Shown here: positions 1-11,605 of the stretch, piece after piece
How the letters are laid out: every line of letters begins with the position of its first letter
How positions within the stretch are numbered: position 1 is the stretch's first letter
From: Galerina marginata
Taxonomy: Eukaryota > Basidiomycota > Agaricomycetes > Agaricales > Galerinaceae
Assembly: GCA_023014335.1 (NCBI GenBank)
Contig: JAECYW010000035.1
Location: forward strand, 1 to 64,000
Length of the DNA: 64,000 nucleotides
Direction: 5' to 3'
The notes under the pieces: model-generated
Database searches by the model: none
What the model saw: only the letters and a program-made list of their open reading frames with translations
Told to the model about the DNA's origin: nothing
Made by a program: the position numbers and the translations under genes

Positions 1-1030
1 GGAACCCCCGCCGTAGCACCTTTAATAGTAATCTTATTGGACCTCCGGGCCACGAATCGTACCTCAGATCCACTCTATAGGCACTTATTTTGTTGTGCTT
101 TGCGTGGCAAAAGCACGCTCTACTAGGCACATTAACGCGAACTTGAAAGCGAGCTCAAGAATGCGTAAGTTTAATCGAACGGCGGGACCTTCCGGTCCCC
201 TTGTTTAGCTGCTCGTTCTCACTTCACAAGTAGATTCATCGACTCAAGAAATGGATAAACTCTGTGAGTAGGAGCTTTCTCCAGATTTCCAGGGCTGCGC
301 CTCTGGACCCCTTTACAAGCGAAAGAGATGGGTCGTGCGGGAAGAATTATACTGCTAGAAATTGGAGAGGATAGGGGCTCCCGACGCCTGCACTGCTCAC
401 TGATTAAATGTATTTGTGTCGGTACTAGAGGGAAGTTTTCCATTGGAGGTTCGGGGTTCGAGGTTCGCCGAACCGGTTCGGTGAAATTTGACCCCAGTGG
501 GCGAGCTTTTCTAATGAGGTCTGTGGCTGTACGCTTCCTGCATGCCAGTACCTTTGTCAGCAGGGATATTTCGGATTGCATTGCACAGCTGGGGTCGGAT
601 TATTTTGACAGGGAGTCAAAATGCGACGGCAAAAAATTCCAGGCTCAGCTGTGAATTGGTAACACCGCAGATCTAAAGTCGACTCCCAATGCATCTGATT
701 GATGCAAGATGTTGGAGGCAGATCATCTGGTAACAATTGTTCTCCGCAAAGAAGAGGCTTGCAGATCAAAAACCTTGGAAGGGTAGCAATAGCACCAACA
801 TGACTTTACACAGCCTTTACTCGTCCTTATTAGCCTGCGTGTATGATTACCGTCACTGCTCGCTAGCCTAACCTGTTCTGCAAAGTCAGTGCTCAGCCCA
901 CTCAAGTAAAGCACGAGCCGTTGATCCGAATTCGTGATCACGTGTATTAATCGCTCTGCTGACTCCGGAGGTTGGTTTTTTCCATGATAGTTTCACGACC
1001 TAATTATCCTACAAGTCAACTATTCCCGAC
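1..1030. other. Non-coding stretch upstream of the JmjC gene
   Basis: No gene is supported here. The open frames are short and overlap on both strands without splice logic or family resemblance. The stretch contains one copy of a dispersed repeat (about 447-531) and presumably the promoter of the gene starting at 1031. Confidence 0.5.
447..531. repeat. Dispersed repeat, copy 1 (TTCG-rich, shares TTTGACCCCAGTGGG)
   Basis: This stretch has several GGTTCG/GTTCGAGG words followed by TTTGACCCCAGTGGG and a GAG..TTTCT tail. The same order of words occurs at about 5862-5960. The two copies sit on either side of the first JmjC-family gene in the same orientation. The copies are imperfect, and the ends of the repeat unit cannot be set by eye. 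Confidence 0.55.
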
Positions 1031-4000
1031 ATGACAGATGAAATGGATGTCGATCAAGGATCAGCTGGTACTTCTATCCATGTCTCTGTCGATCAAGGAT
1101 CAGCTGGTACTTCTATCCATGTCTCCTTAACATTAACCTGCTTACTTTCGTAATAGCCATTGCCTCCAGGTACCTACGAATTTATTTGCTATGGGTCTTT
1201 GACCGATCAACCAACACATCTAGTCTACGAAGAAACTCGACCTTGTTAGCGAGCTTCCCATGGCAAACAGACCTCGCCGTCAATGGATACAAGCTGGAAA
1301 CTAACTTCGCCGCCGACGATTTCTTAACGGCACGTGCATTATTGTCATTCTAACATCGTTCTTAACTTGTTGTCTTGGATAGCCACTTGCAAGGCGACTT
1401 GACCGCGTTTTCCTTCGACTGGACAAGGATTACGACCTAGATGTCGTTGAACTGAAAAATATGCTGGCGACAATTCCAAGTAAGATTACCGCGTCACCCA
1501 GCAGGCAGACCATCATCCGTGCATGTTCGCTCCTCGTTTCTCTTCGCGTACTCGACGTGGCCGTTAAAATAAAAGGAGCACGAGACGGGGCCTTAGTTTT
1601 GAAGCACGCAAAGCTGAAACCTAGCAAGGCATCTCTACGAGTGAGTAATCAGGCTATCGCAGATCAAGACACCATCATAATTCCTCACTCAGATTTGGGA
1701 CAAGTTCCGTGACTGGCGCCGTATTCTACAAGATTGTCGTCAGATAGTGGACACATTTTCAAGGATGACAACACCCGACGCGCAAATACACCGAGGGAAC
1801 AACATGTTAGCCCTGCTACGGCACTCTATCAATCTGCGAAAGGCCGACGGGGCGGTTGTTATAATTCAAAATTTCTACCTGGCCGCAGCATCAATCGCTC
1901 TTCTAGTTGGTGGGCCGAAAGATGCAGAAAGTGACTCAGTACCGGAGATTCCAGAGAAACCTAGTCAGTTCTTTGAAAGTATGATCGAGTAATTTTTATT
2001 TCTTCTCTTTCACTATTTTTAGTTGCACTCACCACAATATCTTAGAAATGTAGTATATGAGGAAAACGACTTGATGAATCTAGATGACGATTCCCGGTCA
2101 ATGGAGCCTGAGTCTCACCTCGCACCTGATCAAAAGAAAGGCGCGACTCACACGATGCGGACAGTTCTGGCTTTGGCGTCTTTAGTATCGCCACTTTCAC
2201 TTTTAACGCCCGTGCAGCTTATAAGCACTTCGTGTAGCAAAGCAGATCTGGTCATGGTCAGTGCAACTCTTACAGATTATATCCAACCTAACGTTTTACA
2301 AGCTCTCAAAATCCCTCGGGAACGATAGACCATCGATATTGGAGGAGATTGAACTAAAACTGTGGAAAGCATTGATCTCCGTCGCTGGTGGTAAACAAAG
2401 TCCCTTTCACGCATTAAAATCCTTTCTCGATGATATCGACTGGCAAGCGTTGAATACAGCAGAAGACTCATCTTGGTTTCATTCGAGTAAGTGCAGAATT
2501 GTCATTCACTTGAGGCGAATGATCACGCAAAGTATAAACAGTGACAAAGACGATTCAATTGTCGAACTTCTTGGATCTCGAACCTTCGTCTGCAGTACCA
2601 AGTAACTGGACGTTAGCAAAGCTCGACGCCAGTAAGTCAATCTACAACATTAAATCTGTGCTCGACGCGCAAACTTATCGACACTTTACAGACAATGACG
2701 TCGACGAAAACCAACAAGGTACGCTTAGAATACACAATACACACTTTAGCTAAATCACCACAAGATATCACAAGCAGCGCCAGCACATCAGCTACCGACG
2801 TTCTAAATACAGAGGCGCCTACAATACAACCATCACCAGCAAACAGAGAAGATGCTTCTCCCCAAAACGAAAACGATAATGGCGCTCCCAAACCTACACC
2901 ACTCAACGCGAATGAGCAGCCCAAGGTGCCACGAGTTACCTTGCTCCTTCCAAAAACAACACCAAATGTGCATCCATTTCTTTCTATTGTTTTACACAAT
3001 TTTGACATCAGACAGGCTGATAAACCAAAGAAACCGCCACGCCCAACGCCCAAGCCTCCCAAAAAACCAAAAAAGAATAAAGACGCCATTCATCTGATCA
3101 AGAACAAGCCTCCGATAAACACAGATCAATATTTCAAACGTCCCGAAATGAAGTACCGTGATAATCGGCCACCGATGGAAGCTATTCGCGCCCAATCACT
3201 TAATGCCAAATACATCGAAATGGACATTAAAAAGATCGAGGTATGTTCAATACCGCTAGTATATTTTCAAAAAGTACCTAATCGCTACAATATAGGCGCC
3301 GCGAACCGAATCCAACCTCCTACGCAATAATCGACCGGTCTGTCAATGTTACCCTACACTCAACTCAAACTCAAAGCATCTAATTTGTTTTATAGAGATA
3401 TCGACACCCCCGACATCAATTCTTCGTCGCATACACTGCGCGTGGCGAAGCCACAGAAATTAAACCCCGGCTTCATGTAAGCCGAATCAGTAAATATTCC
3501 ATTAAACACCAAAACAATTCACTCACAGACAACTTACGACGTCGAGACTTTACACGCATTCATGGATGCTGCTATCAATACGACGTACCATGCCCAGAAG
3601 CCAAACTTCGTCACACGACCAACCAAATCGGTTTTCGCTTTGATGGACAACAGTGAATTCAACGGCCCGTCACCATTAGAAATTCTTAAACGGTTTCGGG
3701 ACAAGATTTTGATTGTCACAAATTGTCCGATCAACATAACTGCCTTTGATGAGGATGGCCTATCGGAACTAAAAGACCTAGATGCAACAATATCCATACA
3801 GGGTAAGACACCCCTTCACTGTACATTGCGTCGCTCATATACCTACTTCCTTAGACAAGTCGCTACCAGTCACAGGCGATGGTTATGAGTCACAAAATGT
3901 TCTTGGAACCCTGCACCAACTTCTGCAGGAATCTCGTAAGCCCAATGGAAAAATCCTCAACGCTATTGATCTCCCCATGGGGATAAATGGTGCATATCCA

Positions 4001-5505
4001 ACGCCATTGTCGAGCGAAACCAGGGCATGGATGTCCACCGAGGGTCTTTCATATTGCAAAAACGAAGACCTTCCTTCAGACCATCTACGCTGGGCGCTCG
4101 CTGCAACAGAAGGTGCCTTCCACCCGTGGCATATAGATAACGTAGGAGCCGGGACATTCATCGGAGTTCAGCAAGGAGCAAAATTGATATTTATTGGCAT
4201 CCCCCGAACAAAGGACAGCGCAGCACTGAACCTATTTCTCGAAGATTTCGTTGTTGACAAACCTGGCAAGGAAGATTGGGATATTGAGGCTATTCTTCTA
4301 AAGCCTGGTGACCAAATGTATGTTACATCCTCTCTCGATTCAACTTAGCCCTTACTTGATTCAGTGTTTTCCCGCCCAATACTCCCCATGCTGTCTATAC
4401 AGCCGATCATTCGATATGCCTCGGGGGTCATATTTACCCAACGTCAACTCTCACTCGCACATTGATTGGCCACGTTCACGCTTTCATCCTGACATCCTTC
4501 ATTACAAATACTGACCTTATCCTCCGACGAGACCTCCATCATCGAATAATGGTGTTTATCCACCACACGTTGGTTGAGGGACATACAGTACAAGCTGCCA
4601 AGGCCCGAGCTCATATACCTCACGTTACTGACTTTCCTTCCGTCCTCAACTTGTTATCCGCCTGTGCTCTCGCCATATTTGCGAACGCCTTATCATCTGA
4701 AACATATGAATACCACATCCCTCTTGAAGGAAGTCAATATGACACGCATTCTCAATTGTACCGACACACACAATGGGATCTAAATGGCCTGTCAGCCCTT
4801 GAAAGGAAGAAGTGCATTCACGCCAGAGGCCTCGCGTGGAAAGTAATTTACTGGTTGAAGGCTCGCTACACATTTCGATCCAAGAAGTCAACAAACGAGG
4901 CCGGTAATATTGAACATCCCGAATGTTCGAAGCAGGGCAACACGGTTTACCTCGACTTCTACGACGACATATTAGTCCCTTTCCTAGGTCATCTTTCCGC
5001 CGCCATACTGGACTATCACAGTTTATCGTTGAAGCGCCGTGCCAAAACACCACAAACCATTGAACACAGTGCACTAAAAACCCAATTGGCTGCTTGCTTC
5101 AAGGACAATCCCGAAGTGCCTTCATGGATGGTAATGAACAGAGAGCCCCGTCGGACAAACCTCATATATCCATTCAGCGCAGACATAGAGGTTATAGAGT
5201 CCAATGATGGGCAAGCGATGGACACAGGTATGTACCCAACTGATACCATTCCTCTATGTCGTAGTAATCGCGCAGTAGGTCCTGAATGCTCTGGCGAGAC
5301 TGGACGCGATGTTATGTACAACGAAGGCATGGCACGCGACTGGATCCTTTACCAACCAACGGACCAATCAACTTCCGACATTGAAGAGGACGAGGATGGC
5401 ACCAGAGATGAAAGAGCCACAGGTATGCTCATTCTCATTTGACAACAATCAGTTTCTAACCAGCGCCCAGTGTCTCCTAGGAAAAGACTCCGCATGACAA
5501 AGTAA
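1031..5505 (+). CDS. JmjC-family 2-oxoglutarate/Fe(II) oxygenase-like protein, copy 1
   Basis: A multi-exon gene starting at ATG 1031 and ending at TAA 5503-5505. After an N-terminal region of unknown fold there is an alpha-helical block (about 1400-2470), then a Pro/Lys-rich linker (about 2760-3100) and a JmjC-like core. The core has the proximal HxD iron motif, read as HIDNVG at 4130-4147. After an intron at about 4318-4364 come the distal His in PPNTPHAVYT (His at 4387-4389) and the typical LGGH strand. The C-terminus is a basic PRKRLRMTK tail that could be a nuclear signal. No stop breaks the frame once introns are removed, so it looks intact. The helical block, linker, core and basic tail align by eye with the minus-strand gene at 32645-37538. 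JmjC enzymes hydroxylate or demethylate proteins; the substrate of this fungal expansion is unknown to me. The first splice site (about 1120-1170) is uncertain. Confidence 0.8.
1049..1126 (+). repeat. 39-bp tandem duplication inside exon 1 of the JmjC gene
   Basis: Two adjacent 39-bp units (1049-1087 and 1088-1126) differ only at the last base. The unit is a multiple of three, so it adds a second copy of the peptide VDQGSAGTSIHVS without breaking the frame. The near-identity suggests a recent slippage event. Confidence 0.9.
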
Positions 5506-5861
5506 TTTCTTCACAGTGTTCGGGATCTCACAGGGTTTTTATAATGTATATTAGTACATATGTTAATATCGAACAATCATGACCCCTAGAATGGCAATAT
5601 GATAGAACGTAAGTATACTTGCCGCTCATCAGCCAACAAAACTCCAAACAGAATACCGACCACTGCAGCTTCCACCTCATTTCGAAATCGGTATTTCATG
5701 TCGCGGACGTGCCTCTTCCTGGCATGCTTCCTTGCTGACTTCCCGTCTATCTCAATTCTAGGGAGTTACTGTGCGTCGAGCGCGAGAGACTATGCCGCTA
5801 AGAAACCATTCCAGCCCAGTCCTGCCGGCACTAACCTCCGGAGGTGCCAGCTTAAGTGGCC

Positions 5862-5960
5862 GGGTTCGCTGTTCGGCGTTCGAGGTTGGTTCGTCGAACT
5901 GACTTGGCGAACTTTGACCCCAGTGGGGGAGATTTCTTCTATTTATTCCACTGAATAGCA
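5862..5960. repeat. Dispersed repeat, copy 2
   Basis: This stretch shares GTTCG/TTCGAGGTT words and the core TTTGACCCCAGTGGG, followed by GAG.TTTCTTCT, with copy 1 at about 447-531. It lies just downstream of the JmjC gene, so the gene is bracketed by two same-orientation copies. Confidence 0.55.
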
Positions 5961-6224
5961 CCGTCACCTTGACTTCCAACGATGTGTTGAAAAAATATCT
6001 TACTAGCTTTGCGGACCAACGCTGCGCGCGGCATGTACGAGACCCCACTTGAAACTACGCCAGTCCCGAACAATGGCTTGACCTCCCACTAAAGTCTGGT
6101 GACCGGTGATTGGTTCTGTAGCTCCGCAAAATCTCTTGAGTTAAGTGCACTTATATCTTTAGATCACGATTGCCTTTGACATGCGAAATGATTGGGTGTT
6201 GCCCAGTCTCTGGGGAAAGCCGCA

Positions 6225-6352
6225 GGTCTTGATAATTACCGAGTCATACCTGTAGATAATTATTCCAATAGGCTTTTGAGGGTAGCCGAACATCGTGGCA
6301 GGTTGTGATAATTACGAAGTCATATCTGTAGGTATTATTCTAATAGGCTTTT
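6225..6352. repeat. Imperfect two-unit tandem repeat
   Basis: Two roughly 50-bp units share ATAATTAC.GA.GTCAT, CTGTAG and AATAGGCTTTTGAGG, separated by about 30 bp. The repeat ends about 60 bp before the ATG of the small gene at 6416, so it may lie in that gene's promoter. Confidence 0.6.
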
Positions 6353-6415
6353 GAGGTGGCTCAGTCAAGGTGATATAAACGGCACACAATGCGTTAGCTC
6401 CTCCCCCACCCAAAA

Positions 6416-6683
6416 ATGCCTAACGAACTCCCCACTGAAGGCGATCTCATAAAAGCCGTCGACGAGGCTAAACGTGAGCAAACTGAAGTTTGGACGGATG
6501 TGGCCAGTATGGAAACCGTGATCGAATCAGCTCGCAAACGCAAGGTGGAAAGTTTTCTTCCCTTAACGCATGATTCGAAGGTTTTTTTGGACGCTCAGAA
6601 GTACATTATATTCAGTGTCTCGGGATTTAGGGGAGATCGTGCAGACCAAAGAAGAGGATGAGGAAGCGGCGGGCGGCAGTTAA
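6416..6683 (+). CDS. Small acidic/charged hypothetical protein (67 aa)
   Basis: The best model is two exons, 6416-6551 and 6616-6683, joined across a 64-bp GT..AG intron that contains a CTTAAC branch-site-like word. The product is 67 residues, highly charged and probably helical, with a basic ARKRK stretch before the splice site and an acidic tail with KEEDEEAAGGS. Without the splice the frame reads into a less convincing tail, which favours the intron. I do not recognise the family. It has the size and look of a small conserved fungal protein, but a chance reading frame cannot be excluded. Confidence 0.5.
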
Positions 6684-7281
6684 TTTTATAAGAGCGAACA
6701 ATGCAAAATTTGGGAAAAAAATTCAATATGTTACGGCGAACGAGATTGTTGGTATGGCCCTTTTTTACGAAAAACTTAGATGGAGATGATAAGCGCCTCT
6801 TCTCTCAGTGAACATCGATTGTCTTATCTCTATAGGTTACCAAACCCTGAGATTAAACAGGCATTAATTGAGATTTTGTTCAGCTGCCAACATCAGTAGT
6901 CGGCTTTACAAGCTCACGAAAATGAGGCCGTTGATTATAGTATGTTTCAGTCAACATGAGTGTGGTTTGAATTATCAGCTCGCAGTAATTCTAAGTCTAG
7001 ACTTTGATATTAGCAGCCGGCATTCTATATCGTTTGTAAACCCTCAAATTGCCAAGCGCTTATAACATTCATTTTTGCACCGCCACCTACAACCAGCGTC
7101 TATCGCGAAATACTGCGTTCCAAAAATAAACTATCCACTCCCGCGACTATTGAATCTAGTCCGTGGCTTATAAGTCGCATATTCCTCGTAATGCCCTTCT
7201 CACTCACACTTTCCACTTCACCATAACCGCCTCTCTCAATCAATCAAATTCTTCACGGAGTTGAAACTCGTACTCATCCAA
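6684..7281. other. Intergenic and 5' leader region
   Basis: AT-rich, with no supported gene. The right part should be the promoter and leader of the gene at 7343, whose 5' UTR intron begins at 7282. Confidence 0.45.
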
Positions 7282-7341
7282 GTAAGTTGTCCTCTCTATT
7301 CTAGTGTAATATATTCATTGACCTTGAATATCGTTTACCAG
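7282..7341 (+). other. Probable 5' UTR intron of the small gene at 7343
   Basis: A GTAAGT donor at 7282 and a TTTACCAG acceptor ending at 7341 place the acceptor one base before the ATG. This is a typical fungal intron in size and signals. Confidence 0.6.
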
Positions 7342-7342
7342 A

Positions 7343-7725
7343 ATGACCGCGAACCCGAAAATCACTGCAGGCCTCGCTAACCGCGTCGCCAAGCTTCCGC
7401 GTCTCTGCCGTGGTGCCCAATGCATCGTCGTCTATGAAGTTAACGGCAAGGTTGAGAAACGTATTGCGCGATACAAGGACGTCGCTTGGGACCTATTCGA
7501 AGGAAAACCGGTGAGTGTTTGCCCCGTATGTTTTCGACGATTGACGAATACTTCTGATCTTAGATAGTAATCGGACACACCGTCTGGGTGGATGGCGAAG
7601 TGGTGTTTGTCGGCATTGGAAAAACGACCCCACTGCAGTGAGTCTTTGTCTTTTAACTCAATCTTCCGCTCTCATTGAAATCTGTTAGCGCATTGTGCGG
7701 TCAGTGTGGCAAAGATGTACTTTAG
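7343..7725 (+). CDS. Small conserved-looking hypothetical protein with C-terminal CxxC (92 aa)
   Basis: Three exons (7343-7510, 7564-7637, 7689-7725) with clean GTGAG donors and TTAG acceptors give 92 residues and a TAG stop. The protein begins MTANPKITAGLANRVAKLPR, has a compact beta-rich middle (QCIVVYEVNGKVEKR, VWVDGEVVFVGIG) and ends in a C-G-Q-C-G-K-D-V-L tail that could bind a metal. All three exons keep frame, and there is a plausible 5' UTR intron directly upstream, so this is probably a real expressed gene. I do not recognise the family and assign no function. Confidence 0.7.
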
Positions 7726-7862
7726 AAAAACGGTTCTGGATACGGAGGGTGTGAAAGCTGTTCATTTTCTGTGGTAGTTGATAGTTTCGAACGTTTTTGT
7801 GGTGTTTTCATTTGTTACCGAAAGCGAAACAAGGGCGTGGTTCTAGAATAACGATTTCAAGT

Positions 7863-10307
7863 TCAAGTGCTTGTTGATTTCATAAAAGAATCAAGATCGT
7901 GCATAAAATGCGATCGCTGGGGTATTTCCTGCTTGAATCTCAGGAACTCATCGAGACTGCCTGAAAATGAATCGGGAGCGCCGTGGATTCCAGCAATTCC
8001 ATTGTGAAACCAAGTTGACCTTGATTTGTCAATGAATCGAGCAGTGAAATGGTTAGATTGCAAGTAAATTATGCCCTTTAGTTCGTACTCGATGTGACCT
8101 GGTGTAATAATTAATTGGCTGTTTGTTTCTATATTGTATTGCAGAGGGAACAAGATGAACGGTGGAGGTGTCCCTAAAAAATCTGGGTGGTGCGCTTTTT
8201 TATTTTCCGCGATGTTCCACAGCACCCCGGTAGTGTCTGCATTTAATTCGGCCTCGACTGTCTTTAGATCTAGTGCTTGGTGCCAGGAGATAGATATTCG
8301 ATTATCTTTGCACAGGACGCGGAAAGCACCAATAGTTGCCTAAAAATAGATCAGGGACGTCCCAGAATGGAATTTGCCTCCGCGGAAGCAAATTCGAACT
8401 CTCACCTCTTTTGCGTAGTGGACCTTTCCTTCATCGAGCATTTGAAACAGCTCTTCCATGTCGCCTTCATTCACAAATTCGGTTAATGTCCGATGTGCAT
8501 GCTCCCTACATAAGCCTAGAAAGCAGTTGGCCTTCGGATCCCATCGGATCCTCTTTTCCGTGGCAAGCTCGTCGACCATCAAGGCCGCGTGGACAAATTT
8601 CGAACGATTTAGGCTGTGAATCACATCTAGCACGCCGCCGAATGTCGCTTCAACGTTAGCGCGAACTTCTTCGGCTGTCGGTTGTTCATGAGATGGAATA
8701 AGTGGGGGAACAGTTGAGCGGCTCCTGAGGTACGTGATGCTCTGTCCCTTGTTGGCCCTATGGTTGATCTCTGCAACTCGATTTCCACCTAGTTTCCACA
8801 CTAGCAACGCCTTCATATCCTCCTCCTCTGTAAAACTGTTCGGGGTGTAATGACCTTTGGCGGCTGCCATATACAGAACCAGCAAACCCCGGGCCCCCTT
8901 CTTCTGCTGAAGGCCAACACTCAGCAGGCGGTCGACGCAGCTGACCATGCCACTTGCAATCGCCATCAAGAGGCGTTTCTGGTCCGAGAGAGCGGTGGCT
9001 TTTGAAAGCAACTTTCGAGCTTGGTTCAATCCACGCAAACGATAGAATTCGATTGTTTGATTTTTACGACGGATGATGTCTTGAAGGCCGCCAAAACCTT
9101 GGTACGCAAACCCCGAGTTTTCGTGAACGGTATCATTCATCCGCGTGAGTATGCCTTCCAACGTCTTGTTTTTTGTCAGCTGTTGACAGGGCCGACATGG
9201 TTGTCCTTCTCCTTCAGATATTCCGCAGCAGCTTCGGGCGAACAGCTTCATTACGCCATTTTTCAACGAGTAGTCTCAGGGGATGCCGAGAGTGTCATGA
9301 TGGGCAAATGGATATGCGGTATGTGGTGATCTTCCGTCCGGAATGGGTAGGATAAATCCTGTGCAGACTAATGCTGATGATTTTAGTTTTTCGACAGTGT
9401 CCTCGTACTCGAAGACGTCCACATCAACGATCTCAATTTCATTGTCCCATGCCATTATTATGGGGCTCCTAGGCATAGAATCGTCAAGAAACGGGATGTC
9501 CGTTGCCGTAGCTTCATCTACATTAGCGCTGATTGAAGACGTTATCCTTCCACTTGCCAGTGAGTCACGGCTTCAGTAATGGTCGGATTTTACTTACCTG
9601 TTCCTTAGTTCTTCGATTAGATAGTCCAGCTTCCCCCTAAACAATCCCTCACTGACGCCGCGCTCCTTAATGAAGTACGTCACAAAATCCACCAAACCAT
9701 CCAGCCCCCATTTCCCGCGACCTATAATCTGATTCATGTCCCCATCTTTTCCCCACCCTAGTGTCGCCTTCAAGACATCATTCAGTCCAGTTTCCCATAA
9801 GTCATCGGCACTGAGGCTAAGGTCATCAAAGTCCCTCGGGTTGCTTGACAAAGTCATCAGATATCGGCTCTGAAACAGGTTGGGCGGTTTGAGAAGCAGG
9901 TTCTTCTTGAGGAGAACTAGTTGAGACGATAGCCTGAGGCTTCTCTGCTGGTGTTTAAGCCAAAGTGTGATTGGTCTGGACAGTGGTGGTCGTGGAGCTG
10001 GCGACAGTTGATGGTACTTGGCCGACTTTACGCTTCAAGAATGAGAGTATTGACCCGTTCTTCCTCTTTTTAGCCTCTTTGTCTCGTTTGGCACGTGCCT
10101 CCCTGCAGACTTTTGTTCTGCGATGACGCTTTTCAAGGTTTGCAAGCCCGATGGTGCCACAATTTACATGAGTACTGCAATCTGGGCAAATTGCACATCC
10201 CTCTGCATCGACAGCCGCCTGAATAGCGGCCTGAATTGGTGCTTAAATGTAAGTGATCATGCATATTCATGAATTTCGAGACTCACTGATGTGCTACTTG
10301 ACGCCAT
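7863..10307 (-). pseudogene. Decayed multicopy transposon-like gene with a chimeric C-terminus
   Basis: The likely start is ATG 10307 (MASSSTS), then an intron, then a zinc-finger-like part (CAICPDC, NCG, H, C) and a Lys/Arg-rich segment. The body (about 8340-9857) contains DELATEKRIRWDPKANCFLG near 8570, which resembles the DE-containing RNase H-like core of P-element/THAP9 transposases, followed by LCREHA. An in-frame stop at 9955-9957 (TAA), another near 9280 where a Trp codon is expected, and a frame change near 9840 indicate decay. After a normal intron at about 8342-8409 the product continues with LCKDNRI. About 45 residues later it turns into a different family: IIYLQSNHFTARF...WFHNG, like the C-terminal His-containing part of fungal USP-like peptidases found in transposons. 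The large agaricomycete family that this body resembles is recalled from memory and was not searched. Confidence 0.65.
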
Positions 10308-11605
10308 GTCCTTGATTAGACTGCACACTGCTTGAAGCTGTCGGACAACGAGTATAGGTTATGAAAATTGCATGGAAATTAGTTGTGACTAGCCGACATT
10401 TGTAGCTCATATACATTGCATGAAATATACGTCCTTAATGCCAGTGCTTCCGACGTACCACGACCAAACCACGACATGAGTTTTAGATGTGTTTGTTCCG
10501 CTTGCAGGCAGGTTGAAGGTGTGCCGACCCAACTGCCGCTGCAGCTTACCGCACAAATGCGTCGGCCAGCAACTCAAATTTCGGAACTTTGTGCTGTGTC
10601 GACAGTACCAGATCTGGACCCTCCGAAGATGTCCGAAAAATTCGCACTGGTCACTGGTCAGGTCGACGCGACCTACAAAACAATTATAATCAGGTACTTG
10701 TCAAGTACTGATTAGTGATTTTCTCAATTATGGAAATCTCTATTGTCTTATTGATATACTAATTGTCGGCTACCAGTTTTTATATCCCAAATTTTCTTTT
10801 GTCTTTTGGGCGGCCGAAAACAATTAGAACAAAAGAAATGTTTCGCATGAAGCAAATTTAAATGGTTTAGCGAAGCTCTCTTCCCCAAAAATTAAGAAAA
10901 ATGGAACAAATGTTTGACTCATAAACAGTTCGTAAGGTGGACATGTTTTCCTGTGTGCGGAAAAGGATCGATATATGTGAAATTTCTAAAACCACCACTG
11001 GAAAGACGCCAAACTTTCCTAAATTTTCAATTCTTTGGTCTCAAAAATTTCCAGTGTCTAATTTACCAAAACCCGTTGCCCAGTTTTGCATTTATCTTTC
11101 CAATTAATCTTAAATCAGCCAATACTTCTCCTCACTGTGGAGGGGAGTTACAAAATTTAAGTTTAAGTCACTTTCTTCTTCATTCTTGGTCGTCCGGAGT
11201 TAAATCCATATTTTCGAATGCTTACATATTACTTTTCGCATGTGCCAACAAGTATTTCTGCGCCTAGTGCGTTCTGGCGAAGTCATCCACCGTCTTCCTG
11301 CCATGTCACGCGCACGTGTCAGTGTCGTTAGCACATTCGTTTCTTAAAGAACTTGAAGAAGCCATTGAATTCATAACACAAGTCAAAACGTTCTGCCCTA
11401 AAGGTTCTGCCCCATGCTTTCCACCCATCGCGTGAAGCGGAATTGCGGGCCGCCTTGTCAGGAGCGGACATCATCAGACAGATGCTTGTACTTCAAGTAT
11501 TCGTTCATGCACAACATTATACCCGTAAATCAACAGAGGATATGCAAAAGAACTTCCGCCTTATAAGAGTCGGTGTCGTCAATTGTTTCTCGCTATCACC
11601 AAACT
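10308..11605. other. Gene-free interval before the pectinesterase pair
   Basis: No gene is supported; the open frames lack splice logic or family resemblance. The 10700-11270 part is AT-rich. A TATA-like TTATAAGAG lies about 45 bp upstream of the pectinesterase ATG and may be its core promoter. Confidence 0.45.

Larger units (their letters stand above)
5506..6415. other. Intergenic, with a repeat copy and a short tandem repeat
   Basis: No gene is supported. It holds the second copy of the TTCG-rich dispersed repeat and a two-unit tandem repeat near 6225-6352. The end of this stretch presumably contains the promoter of the gene at 6416. Confidence 0.5.
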
